Source: CAYVGO01 sp964450725
GTDB taxonomy: Bacteria; Bacteroidota; Bacteroidia; Bacteroidales; UBA932
Direction: 5' to 3'
Length of the DNA stretch: 22,527 nucleotides
Assembly: GCA_964450725.1 (NCBI GenBank)
Contig: CAYVGO010000039.1
Coordinates: forward strand, 1-22,527
Of this stretch, positions 7,762 through 14,421 are shown in pieces. The notes below the pieces were generated by a model that saw only the letters and a program-made list of their open reading frames with translations, was not told the DNA's origin and did no database searches. Position 1 is the first letter of the stretch. Every line of letters starts with the position of its first letter. The position numbers and the translations under genes were made by a program.

Positions 7762-9228
7762 TTAATTATTTAAAATAATTCCGTAAGCAGCGGCAGAACC
7801 GTTAGGATATATTCCTTCTAAAAACAATGCTTCATCACGAGTTTGTGATAAAATGGTTTCCAAATCTTCAACGGTCTTCACAGGCTGCCTGTTGGCTCTT
7901 ACAATAATATATCCTACTCGTACTCCTTGTTCTTTCAATTTGCCCGGCTGTACTTCTGTAACTTTGATCCCATAACGTAAACCATAACGGCGTCGCTCAT
8001 TGTTAGATAATTCTTCAAATTTTGCCGACAATTGGCTGCTAGGTTTGTTATCTGTAATTTTTACAATATCAGTAGTTCCTTGCTTATTACGTAAAATCAC
8101 ATTAATTTGTTTCGTTTTTCCCTCTCTATTTATTAACAAGGTTACTTGATCGTTTGGTCTGTAACGACTAATTTGTTCTTGTAATTGCGATACCGTATTG
8201 ATTTCGACATCATTAACTTTTAAGATAATGTCTCCATCTTTAATTCCGGCAATTTCTGCCGCTCCTTGTGGAACAACTCTAACGGTGTAAACGCCTTTAA
8301 GATCTTTGATTTTAAGTGAGTCGGCAAGTTTGCTAGTTAATTCACTTAACTCAATACCTAAAAAAGCTCTTTGCACAACTCCAAACTCTTTTAAATCACG
8401 AGTTACTTTTTGTACAATGGAGGAAGGTACTGCAAATGAGTACCCAGAATAAGCTCCGGTTTGTGAAGCAATAGCCGTATTAATCCCAACTAACTGTCCT
8501 GCTGTATTAACTAATGCCCCACCACTATTGCCGGGATTTACGGCAGCGTCGGTTTGAATGAATGACTCAATTTTAAATTTATCAGATAAAATATTGATAT
8601 TTCTTGCTTTGGAACTTACAATGCCTGCAGTTACTGTAGATGTTAAGTTTAATGGATTTCCAACTGCCAACACCCATTCTCCCAGTCGTAAATCATCAGA
8701 ATTCCCAATTTCTAAGTAGGGTAAATTTTCTGCATCAATCTTTAGCAATGCTAAATCAGTACTCGGATCTGTACCTATCAATTTGGCGGAAAAACTTCGT
8801 TTGTCATTCAGAGTAATAGTAATATTTTGGGCTTTTGCAATAACATGATTATTAGTAACAATATAACCGTCTTGGGAAAGAATGACTCCAGAACCTGTAC
8901 CTTCGACAGGTTGAGGAGTACCAAAGTTTCGAAATCCAAAAAAGAATTCAAAAATGTCTTCTCGAGGTTGTTGTTGATAACTTGTTTTTACGTGTACGAC
9001 TGCATGTACGGTTTTTTCAGCAGCAGCAATAAAATTATAAGTTTCGGTAGAAGGTAAAGCGGATGATGACGTAAAAAAGCGATTTTGTCGCAAATCACTC
9101 ATTTGTGCTTTGTGTTCTGCTTCTTCTAAATACGTTGAAGTGTAGCCCGTTGTTACAAAATAAGAAATTAAGGCACTACTAATAACTGAAGATAAAAGAA
9201 CAATGGTAAAAGTAAGTTTGTTTTTCAT
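7762..9228 (-). CDS. htrA: HtrA/DegP-family periplasmic serine protease with two PDZ domains
   Basis: Envelope quality-control protease and chaperone, 488 aa. A hydrophobic N-terminus (about 5-27) has no clear A-x-A cleavage site, so it may be an uncleaved membrane anchor. The trypsin-like domain (about 65-270) carries the triad H128 (TNNHVI), D158 (STDLALLK) and S235 (NPGNSGGAL). PDZ1 is at about 283-380 (FLGIEL, GIKDGDIILKVN). A shorter PDZ2 covers about 405-488 (GIKVTEVQPG, GYIIVRANRQPV). The gene begins 112 bases after ribD and ends 29 bases before rpoD. An htrA-rpoD neighbourhood is also what I recall for Porphyromonas gingivalis. No convincing -7 box lies immediately upstream, so transcription may start within or before ribD. 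DegQ or DegS would be the alternative labels. Confidence 0.93.
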   Translation of the reverse strand: MKNKLTFTIVLLSSVISSALISYFVTTGYTSTYLEEAEHKAQMSDLRQNRFFTSSSALPSTETYNFIAAAEKTVHAVVHVKTSYQQQPREDIFEFFFGFRNFGTPQPVEGTGSGVILSQDGYIVTNNHVIAKAQNITITLNDKRSFSAKLIGTDPSTDLALLKIDAENLPYLEIGNSDDLRLGEWVLAVGNPLNLTSTVTAGIVSSKARNINILSDKFKIESFIQTDAAVNPGNSGGALVNTAGQLVGINTAIASQTGAYSGYSFAVPSSIVQKVTRDLKEFGVVQRAFLGIELSELTSKLADSLKIKDLKGVYTVRVVPQGAAEIAGIKDGDIILKVNDVEINTVSQLQEQISRYRPNDQVTLLINREGKTKQINVILRNKQGTTDIVKITDNKPSSQLSAKFEELSNNERRRYGLRYGIKVTEVQPGKLKEQGVRVGYIIVRANRQPVKTVEDLETILSQTRDEALFLEGIYPNGSAAAYGIILNN

Positions 9229-9292
9229 GGCTTATACTATTTAAAATTTACTCCCAATATTACAGCAAAGATCTTTCCAATCTGACCAATGT

Positions 9293-9306
9293 GTAAATTA
9301 ATTTAC
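9293..9306. repeat. perfect 14-bp palindrome between ribD and htrA
   Basis: GTAAATTAATTTAC is its own reverse complement. It lies 65 bases upstream of the htrA start, in the 112-base gap after ribD. It could be an operator for htrA or a weak hairpin, but its pure AT core also allows chance. It shares the half-site GTAAA with the repeats in the rplY leader. Confidence 0.3.
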
Positions 9307-9340
9307 GCTAAAGAATAACAACTTATGAATGAATAAAATA

Positions 9341-10408
9341 CTATTTGTTTTCAATAAAAATCATTTCTCCATTACCGATTTTTGTGCGCGTTACAACTTT
9401 CTCATTTGGTAGTGTAGGTGCTTTTACTCCATTAAAAATTCTCTCCTTGTTTCTAAAAATAACGGCTTCATCCCATATATTTTGTTGTATGAAATATTGA
9501 ATTGTTTTTGCACCACCTTCAACAATGATACTATTAATACGTTGTTGTCGTAAAATCTTACACCAATGTTCAATTAGATGTAAATTATCAACGGAAGGTT
9601 TAAAGGTCGTATATTCTTCAATCCTAACATCATACATTCCGCTTTTACCTAAAATTAAGGTGTTACTATTTTTTTGAAAAAGATGACAATTTCTATATTT
9701 GTCCAAATTAAGAATAAATTCCTCGTGCTGATCAAGAACAAGGCGAAGTGGATTTTTACCACTCCAATGTCGGACAGTCAATTGCGGGTTATCCATAATG
9801 ACCGTATTATAACCTACAAGGATTGCAGATATTTCTGACCGTAATTTATGGTTATACAATTGCGCTGTTGAATCGGAAATTTTAAGTGGAGGAGTATCTG
9901 CTGTGCGAATTTTATCAATAAACCCGTCATCAGTTTCAGCCCATTTTAAAATAATGTAAGGACGTTGCAATGTGTGGTAACAGTAAAAATAACGATTAAA
10001 ATCTTTACATATTTCCTCTAAAACACCACTAATGACTTCTATTCCATTTTCTTGTAAAAGAGTGATGCTTTTCCCGTTCATTTTAGGGTTCGGATCTTGA
10101 GAACCAATGACAACTTTTGGAATTTGATATTCTAAAATGATATCTGTACAAGGCGGGGTTTTTCCGTGATGACAACAAGGCTCTAAGTTTACATAAAGTG
10201 TTGCCTCTGCCAATAGTTTTTTGTTTTTGACACTAAGAATAGCTTGACGCTCGGCATGTGGTTCTCCATAATTTTGATGTGCTCCTTCTCCAATAATAAT
10301 ATTATTGTGAACAATCACACACCCTACCATTGGATTCGGCGCAACGCGTCCTTTTCCAATAGTGGCTAACTGTAAACATCGGTAAATATAACGTTCATTA
10401 TCAGTCAT
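9341..10408 (-). CDS. ribD: bifunctional riboflavin biosynthesis deaminase/reductase RibD
   Basis: Converts 2,5-diamino-6-ribosylamino-pyrimidinone 5'-phosphate by deamination and then NADPH-dependent side-chain reduction, the second and third steps of riboflavin synthesis. At 355 aa it has both domains. The N-terminal zinc deaminase (about 1-145) has PHAERQAI (H51, proton-shuttling E53) and EPCCHHGKTPPC (zinc ligands expected at C78 and C87). The C-terminal reductase (about 146-355) has RPYIILKWAETDDGFI, AILVGYNTVIMDNPQLTVR and VEGGAKTI. The start is 4 bases after the fabH-like stop, so the two are almost certainly co-transcribed. No other rib genes and no FMN riboswitch are visible here. 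Confidence 0.95.
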   Translation of the reverse strand: MTDNERYIYRCLQLATIGKGRVAPNPMVGCVIVHNNIIIGEGAHQNYGEPHAERQAILSVKNKKLLAEATLYVNLEPCCHHGKTPPCTDIILEYQIPKVVIGSQDPNPKMNGKSITLLQENGIEVISGVLEEICKDFNRYFYCYHTLQRPYIILKWAETDDGFIDKIRTADTPPLKISDSTAQLYNHKLRSEISAILVGYNTVIMDNPQLTVRHWSGKNPLRLVLDQHEEFILNLDKYRNCHLFQKNSNTLILGKSGMYDVRIEEYTTFKPSVDNLHLIEHWCKILRQQRINSIIVEGGAKTIQYFIQQNIWDEAVIFRNKERIFNGVKAPTLPNEKVVTRTKIGNGEMIFIENK

Positions 10409-10412
10409 GGTT

Positions 10413-11411
10413 TTACCACCTCATAATCACAGAACCCCATAAAAATCCGGCTCCGAAAGCGGGCATTATCCACAAGGCTCCGGATTTAATTTTTCCGGAT
10501 TTTTTAAGTTCACTGATACAAATTGGAATTGTTGCCGACGATGTATTTCCATACTTTTCAATGTTGGAATATACTTTGTCGTCCTCTAAATTCATTCTTT
10601 CTTGTAGATATTTTGTAATTCTTAAGTTTGCTTGGTGTGGAATCAACATATCAATATCTGCTTTTGTCAGATTATGTTGTTGTAAACATTCCATGATGGT
10701 TTCTTCAAATCGCAGTATGGCATGTTTAAATACTAAATTCCCGGCCATTTGAGGATAAATATCTTCAATATTGTCCACATTTTCTCGAATACTGTTACAC
10801 CCTTTTCTTATCGTTTTTCCTTTCCATGCTAACTCTTCTGCATGTATTCCTTCTGAATGCAAGTTTGTTGAAAGTATTCCCGGTTGTTCTGATTGTTGTA
10901 ATATAACAGCTCCGGCACCATCGGCAAATAAAATACTCATAGCTCTACCTCGTGTTGTTAAGTCTAATATTGTACTTTGGAGTTCAGAGCAAACGATTAA
11001 TACTGTTTTATACTGTCCTGTTTTTATATATGCATCGGCAATAGAAACAGCTGTCACAAATCCGGTACACTGTTGTCTGATGTCAAGGGTTGCAATATGT
11101 TTTCTTATTTTTAAACCACGCTGGATAAGAGGAGCGGAACCGGGATATAAGTAATCTGGATTGAGTGTTGAAAAAATAATGAGATCAATTTCTTCAGCCG
11201 ATATACCAGAGTCTTGTATTGCATTTTCTGCCGCTTTACATCCCATACTTTCCGTAGTGTCAACACCTTCAACCGCAAAATGTCGTTGCTGTATTCCTGT
11301 TCGTTCTACAATCCAATGATGAGATGTATCCATAAGTTTCTCTAAATCAGAGTTCTTTACAATACATTGTGGTAGATAATGTCCGACACCAATTATTTTT
11401 GAAAATGGCAT
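10413..11411 (-). CDS. fabH: beta-ketoacyl-ACP synthase III (FabH-type thiolase-fold enzyme)
   Basis: Condenses an acyl-CoA primer with malonyl-ACP to begin fatty-acid synthesis, if it is a true FabH. The 332-residue protein shows the catalytic triad C115 (QQCTGF), H259 (IPHQANLRI) and N289 (KYGNTSSATIP), plus FADGAGAVIL and an N-terminal WIVERTGIQQR CoA-binding segment. It lacks the plsX/rpmF neighbours of the classical fabH locus and sits between tonB and ribD, 15 bases after tonB and 4 before ribD. It could therefore be a second FabH paralogue or a specialised family member with a different primer. Segment 185-215 (HAEELAWKGKT and after) looks more variable than the core. The enzyme class is firm; the exact primer is not. 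Confidence 0.85.
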   Translation of the reverse strand: MPFSKIIGVGHYLPQCIVKNSDLEKLMDTSHHWIVERTGIQQRHFAVEGVDTTESMGCKAAENAIQDSGISAEEIDLIIFSTLNPDYLYPGSAPLIQRGLKIRKHIATLDIRQQCTGFVTAVSIADAYIKTGQYKTVLIVCSELQSTILDLTTRGRAMSILFADGAGAVILQQSEQPGILSTNLHSEGIHAEELAWKGKTIRKGCNSIRENVDNIEDIYPQMAGNLVFKHAILRFEETIMECLQQHNLTKADIDMLIPHQANLRITKYLQERMNLEDDKVYSNIEKYGNTSSATIPICISELKKSGKIKSGALWIMPAFGAGFLWGSVIMRW

Positions 11412-11426
11412 AGAAATAAATGATAG

Positions 11427-12206
11427 TTAGTTTAGTTTAAAAATATAAGTAATGTATCCGATTTGTATATTTGTATTTGTTTCAATATTATTGAATTTAG
11501 CCCGCATTGCCGCTTCTTCCGACATTTTTAAAAGTTGAGCATTTTGTACGGTTGTTCCTTTTAATTGAGCTTCAGATTTAATAACATCCCCCTTGGTATT
11601 GACCCAAATTTTAACAACTACTTTACCTGACTCTTGAGTATCGTATTTCGGTTTGGGTAAATTGCCTACTAAATTTCGTCCCTCCAAACTTGCACCTTCT
11701 TTATTTCCGTATGGACTTCCGGTTGGAGATACTCCTTCAGGTGAACCTAAAGGATCTCCGGCACTGCCGGTTGTATTAGTGCTGGGAACTGTAGATTGTC
11801 CACCCGAATATAATGCTCTTTGATTAACTTGGGGTGTTGGAGTTGTAACCGGAGTAGGAGTGGGATTTGGATTTGCCGTAGGTTGCGGTATGGGTTGTTT
11901 TGGTTTTTGGGGTTGAGCTTTAGGCTTTTTCGGTTTTGGAGGAGTTTGAATAGCGGGTGCTTCTTCTATTTCCTGCGTCAAAGTTTCTTCTTCTTCATAA
12001 GGCTCAGGTTCTCCAGTAGGCTGTACTGCTACTGTTTGTTTTTGTGGCGTTACCTCTGTAAAATCATCAGATCCAAATGCTACCAATATAGCACTCTCTT
12101 TTGGTGGAGGATCAGGAAGATTAAGAGATAGATAAAGAGCCAAAAATAATATAATACTATGAAAGACAATAGTAATAATGACTCCGTATAATTTATTGTT
12201 TGTCAT
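11427..12206 (-). CDS. tonB: TonB-family energy transducer
   Basis: Inner-membrane-anchored periplasmic protein that passes ExbB/ExbD energy to TonB-dependent outer-membrane receptors. I place the start at the ATG whose first base is 12206, giving 259 aa (MTNNKLYGV...). An upstream in-frame ATG at 12266 would add 20 residues lying within exbD, while 12206 begins 4 bases after the exbD stop. The single membrane helix (about 8-28) carries H16, like the conserved membrane histidine of TonB. A Glu/Pro-rich spacer (65-85) and a Lys/Pro then Thr/Pro stretch (89-127) span the periplasm. The C-terminal domain (about 185-259) contains VVVKIWVNTKGDV and an AMRAKF segment. It follows exbB and exbD and precedes the fabH-like gene by 15 bases. 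Confidence 0.88.
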   Translation of the reverse strand: MTNNKLYGVIITIVFHSIILFLALYLSLNLPDPPPKESAILVAFGSDDFTEVTPQKQTVAVQPTGEPEPYEEEETLTQEIEEAPAIQTPPKPKKPKAQPQKPKQPIPQPTANPNPTPTPVTTPTPQVNQRALYSGGQSTVPSTNTTGSAGDPLGSPEGVSPTGSPYGNKEGASLEGRNLVGNLPKPKYDTQESGKVVVKIWVNTKGDVIKSEAQLKGTTVQNAQLLKMSEEAAMRAKFNNIETNTNIQIGYITYIFKLN

Positions 12207-12210
12207 TGTA

Positions 12211-12621
12211 TTAGTTACTTTCCGGAGAGGTTGCCAAAATAAGTTTCCACTTATTGTTTTTTGCAATATTCATTACACTGACGATTTCGTCTAAGGTAAC
12301 ATCTTTTTCAGCATGCAATGAAATTGTAGGGTCGCTTTCTTCTTTTAAACGGTCAACTAAAATTAACTCCAAATCTTGAACAGGAATAAGTACAGTTGCA
12401 TTACCATCCAAATAAACTCCCCCTTGATTTTTTTTCATTGAAAGTGTTACAAACGGTTTTTCCTTTACTTGACTATTGCTTTTTGGTAGAAGTAACTTTA
12501 ATGCGTTGGGTGAAATTAACGTTGAGGTAACTAAAAAGAATATCAACAGTAAAAAAACAATATCTGTCATAGAGGACATGTTAAACCCGGCCTCTACTTT
12601 TGAAGTGCGTTTAATTGCCAT
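12211..12621 (-). CDS. exbD: ExbD/TolR-family biopolymer transport protein
   Basis: Inner-membrane component of the ExbB-ExbD proton-driven motor. At 136 aa it has the family length. A short basic cytoplasmic tail is followed by NMSSMTDIVFLLLIFFLVTST, where D20 at the start of the single membrane helix is the conserved proton-carrying aspartate. The rest is a periplasmic domain with LSMKKNQGGVYLDG and LHAEKDVTLDEIVSVMNIAK. It begins 7 bases after exbB and ends 4 bases before the preferred tonB start. A TolR role is the main alternative, but the adjacent TonB and the lack of TolA/TolB/Pal favour ExbD. Confidence 0.92.
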   Translation of the reverse strand: MAIKRTSKVEAGFNMSSMTDIVFLLLIFFLVTSTLISPNALKLLLPKSNSQVKEKPFVTLSMKKNQGGVYLDGNATVLIPVQDLELILVDRLKEESDPTISLHAEKDVTLDEIVSVMNIAKNNKWKLILATSPESN

Positions 12622-12628
12622 GCCAAAA

Positions 12629-13279
12629 TTATTTAAGGTGTAGCAAATCCATAAATTCTGCAGTACTTGCTTCTAAAACTGCAACAACTTTTTCAATGCG
12701 TGCTACTAAAAAATTATAACCAAAATAGGCTAAGATACCTACAACTAATCCGGCAACCGTAGTAACCATTGCCTCATAGATACCTCCGGAAAGTAATTTT
12801 ACATCCAATGTTTCCGCATTTGACATATCAAAAAAAGCTCTAATCATACCCGTTACTGTCCCTAAAAATCCAATCATAGGTGCTCCACCGGCAATAGTAG
12901 CCAACATCGGTAAATTGGTTTCTAACTTGGCAACCTCTAAATTTCCCACATTTTCAATAGATGCTTGAATATCATTTAAGGGTCGATTCATACGACGTAT
13001 TCCCTTTTCAATCATTCGAGAAAGCGGAGTATATTGAGATTGGCAAAGTGCCAAAGCGGCATCAATTTTATTTTCTAAAATGTATTGACGGATATTATGC
13101 ATAAAATGCTGATCAATTTTTCTGGCTTTTTGAATGGATAGAAATCGTTCCACAAAAATATACACGGCGATAAGTGATAATAATAACAACGGATACATAA
13201 TAATACCGCCTTTTGCAGCCAAATCAAAATAATCTAATTGACCAGAGGCTTGTGCCTGTAAAAGAATAGAAGAAGACAT
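12629..13279 (-). CDS. exbB: MotA/TolQ/ExbB proton-channel family protein
   Basis: Inner-membrane motor subunit, 216 aa. It has three hydrophobic segments, at about 26-44, 123-147 and 168-192. The TolQ/ExbB signature is clear: ATIAGGAPMIGFLGTVTGMI at 127-146, and IYEAMVTTVAGLVVGILAY at 167-185, which holds the channel-lining Thr/Ala positions. The cytoplasmic loop (about 50-115) is helical and basic. It is the first gene of the exbB-exbD-tonB-fabH-ribD run, with a near-consensus promoter about 40-75 bases upstream of its start. Confidence 0.92.
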   Translation of the reverse strand: MSSSILLQAQASGQLDYFDLAAKGGIIMYPLLLLSLIAVYIFVERFLSIQKARKIDQHFMHNIRQYILENKIDAALALCQSQYTPLSRMIEKGIRRMNRPLNDIQASIENVGNLEVAKLETNLPMLATIAGGAPMIGFLGTVTGMIRAFFDMSNAETLDVKLLSGGIYEAMVTTVAGLVVGILAYFGYNFLVARIEKVVAVLEASTAEFMDLLHLK

Positions 13280-13320
13280 GATTTAAATTAAGATAATGTA
13301 ATTAAATGTAAAATCATCGG

Positions 13321-13354
13321 CAAAATTAGTAATAAAAAATGAGATATTGACAAA
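13321..13354 (-). promoter_or_regulatory. promoter of the exbB operon
   Basis: On the minus strand, TTTG (13354-13351) is followed after 22 bases by TAATTTTG (13328-13321), an exact TAnnTTTG box. Spacing is at the long end of the Bacteroidota range. Transcription would start around 13314, giving a leader of about 35 bases before the exbB ATG. Confidence 0.5.
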
Positions 13355-13459
13355 AAATAATGTTAATAGAATAGGAATAGACACTTAAAGGCTTTTTATT
13401 GCTACTCAAACGATAGAAAGGAGGTTTAAAACATTGTATCCTTGATATGAAATAAAAAG

Positions 13460-13505
13460 AGTAGATTGTTGAGAGAAGTTTATGTCAACAGAACATTGGT
13501 CTACT
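13460..13505. repeat. nested imperfect inverted repeat in the exbB-tRNA gap
   Basis: AGTAGA (13460-13465) pairs with TCTACT (13500-13505), and inside it TGTTGA (13467-13472) pairs with TCAACA (13485-13490). The inner loop is 12 bases and the right-hand bulge 9. It lies between the rplY-tRNA terminator and the exbB promoter. The function is unknown; an extra transcription barrier or an eroded element are possibilities. Confidence 0.3.
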
Positions 13506-13508
13506 TTC

Positions 13509-13550
13509 AAAAATAAAGACTTACAACAAGAGTTGCAAGTCTTTATTTTG
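13509..13550 (-). terminator. intrinsic terminator directly after the tRNA
   Basis: A 13-bp AT-rich stem (13509-13522 with 13537-13549, one extra A on the left) plus an inner CAAC/GTTG pairing and a 4-base loop (13528-13531). Read on the minus strand, the descending arm ends in a U-rich TTTATTTTTG run. The first arm begins at the base next to the tRNA discriminator, so the hairpin sets the 3' end of the rplY-tRNA transcript. Confidence 0.75.
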
Positions 13551-13625
13551 TGGGCCCAACAGGGCTTGAACCTGTGACCCCCTGATTATGAGTCAGGTGC
13601 TACTAACCAACTGAGCTATGGGCCC
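13551..13625 (-). tRNA. tRNA with CAU anticodon, probably tRNA-Ile2 (lysidine type) or elongator tRNA-Met
   Basis: Read on the minus strand it folds as a cloverleaf: acceptor GGGCCCA/TGGGCCC, anticodon stem CCTGA/TCAGG with loop CTCATAA (anticodon CAT), T arm CACAGG/CCTGTT around TTCAAGC, and discriminator A. The 3' CCA is not encoded (ACAAA follows). C4-G69 and C5-G68 resemble determinants used by TilS for tRNA-Ile2, so an isoleucine tRNA reading AUA is plausible, but Met cannot be excluded. It does not look like an initiator tRNA, because 1-72 is a G-C pair. The D arm reads GCTC...GTAGC, one base more than the usual GAGC, making the gene 75 nt. It starts 7 bases after the rplY stop. Confidence 0.9.
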
Positions 13626-13632
13626 TAAATAT

Positions 13633-14214
13633 TTACTTTTGTTCTTCTGCCGTAGCAGCACTTCCACGAGCCGCACGGGTCATTTTAACAGCACAAACAA
13701 CCGTAGTTTTAGGTGTTGTAATAGTTAAATTTGAATACGATAAATCTGAGACAAAAATACTTTTACCTAATCCTAAAGAGGAAATGTCAACACTCAAAGA
13801 TTCCGGTATATTTTCCAATAATCCTCGAACAACTAATTTACGTAACATTACTTGTAATTTTCCGCCTAATTTCACACCCTCCGCATTACCTGAAATTACA
13901 ATAGGCAATGCAACTTGTATAGTTTTTTTTGGTTCAACCCTATAAAAGTCAATGTGCAAAACATTGTCATTTACTGGGTGGAATTGCATATCATGAATGA
14001 TAGCAAGTTCTTTTTTCTCTCCTAATTCTATTTCTATTAGATATGTATTGGGAGTATAGATGCAATGACGTATGTCACTTTCAGAAACAAAAAAACTAAT
14101 ATTTTCTCCATTACCATAGATAACACATGGCACCTTGCCGGTTTCTCTTAGTTGTGAAGCATTTTCTTTGCCTCTTTCCTCCCTAATGGTAGCTTTTAAA
14201 TTTACGGTTTTCAT
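13633..14214 (-). CDS. rplY: 50S ribosomal protein L25 (general stress protein CTC type)
   Basis: Ribosomal protein that binds 5S rRNA. The 193-residue protein is the long CTC/TL5 form. The N-terminal L25 domain (about 1-92) holds REERGKENASQLRETGKVPCVIYG and a HDMQFHPVNDNVLHIDFYRV segment near 74-93. The C-terminal beta domain (about 98-182) holds KLGGKLQVMLRKLVVRGLLENIPESLSVDISSLGLG. It ends in an Ala/Glu-rich tail typical of long L25 proteins. A clear promoter lies about 100 bases upstream and the tRNA gene follows after 7 bases, so the two are one transcription unit. The usual downstream pth gene is absent. Confidence 0.95.
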   Translation of the reverse strand: MKTVNLKATIREERGKENASQLRETGKVPCVIYGNGENISFFVSESDIRHCIYTPNTYLIEIELGEKKELAIIHDMQFHPVNDNVLHIDFYRVEPKKTIQVALPIVISGNAEGVKLGGKLQVMLRKLVVRGLLENIPESLSVDISSLGLGKSIFVSDLSYSNLTITTPKTTVVCAVKMTRAARGSAATAEEQK

Positions 14215-14263
14215 TTTAGATTTAATATTGTGTTACTCAGAATAATAAAATTCCCCATCACAC

Positions 14264-14292
14264 TGTAAAGATTTACAATTTTTACATGTAAA
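14264..14292. repeat. alternating TGTAAA/TTTACA half-sites in the rplY leader
   Basis: TGTAAA-GA-TTTACA (14264-14277) is followed three bases later by the palindrome TTTACATGTAAA (14281-14292), giving four copies of one hexamer in alternating orientation within 29 bases. They lie downstream of the predicted rplY start point, so they may act as RNA hairpins in the leader or as a protein-binding site. AT-rich composition makes chance possible. Confidence 0.35.
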
Positions 14293-14314
14293 CACCCTAA
14301 GTCAAAAGGGAGTG

Positions 14315-14345
14315 CAAAGGTAATGTTTTTTTTTTGAATAACAAA
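14315..14345 (-). promoter_or_regulatory. promoter of rplY-tRNA
   Basis: On the minus strand, TTTG (14345-14342) is followed after exactly 19 bases by TACCTTTG (14322-14315), a perfect Bacteroidota -33/-7 pair. Transcription would begin near 14308, giving a leader of about 95 bases that contains the TGTAAA half-sites. Confidence 0.7.
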
Positions 14346-14381
14346 ATTACGGCGAGATAGTATTTTCTCAAAATAATCTCT

Positions 14382-14389
14382 TACCTTTG
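14382..14389 (+). promoter_or_regulatory. -7 box of tldD
   Basis: TACCTTTG matches TAnnTTTG and is the same octamer as the divergent rplY box. It ends 32 bases before the tldD ATG, so the leader would be about 25 bases. No clear TTTG lies 17-23 bases upstream, which suggests a weaker or activator-assisted promoter. Confidence 0.5.
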
Positions 14390-14421
14390 TAAAATCACGT
14401 TAGTTTTAATTTTGAAGGTTT

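Noticed and set aside
11820..12131. Open frame of 103 codons on the plus strand opposite tonB
   Set aside because: It is the reverse image of the Pro-rich repeat DNA; composition (Arg, Leu, Phe, Trp runs) is typical of a shadow frame.
12207..12266. Upstream in-frame start for tonB (279 aa)
   Set aside because: It would lie inside exbD and adds 20 residues with no TonB character before the true basic/hydrophobic N-terminus.
13417..13424. AAAGGAGG, a strong Shine-Dalgarno-like string
   Set aside because: No open frame of more than a few codons follows, and Bacteroidota make little use of such sites.
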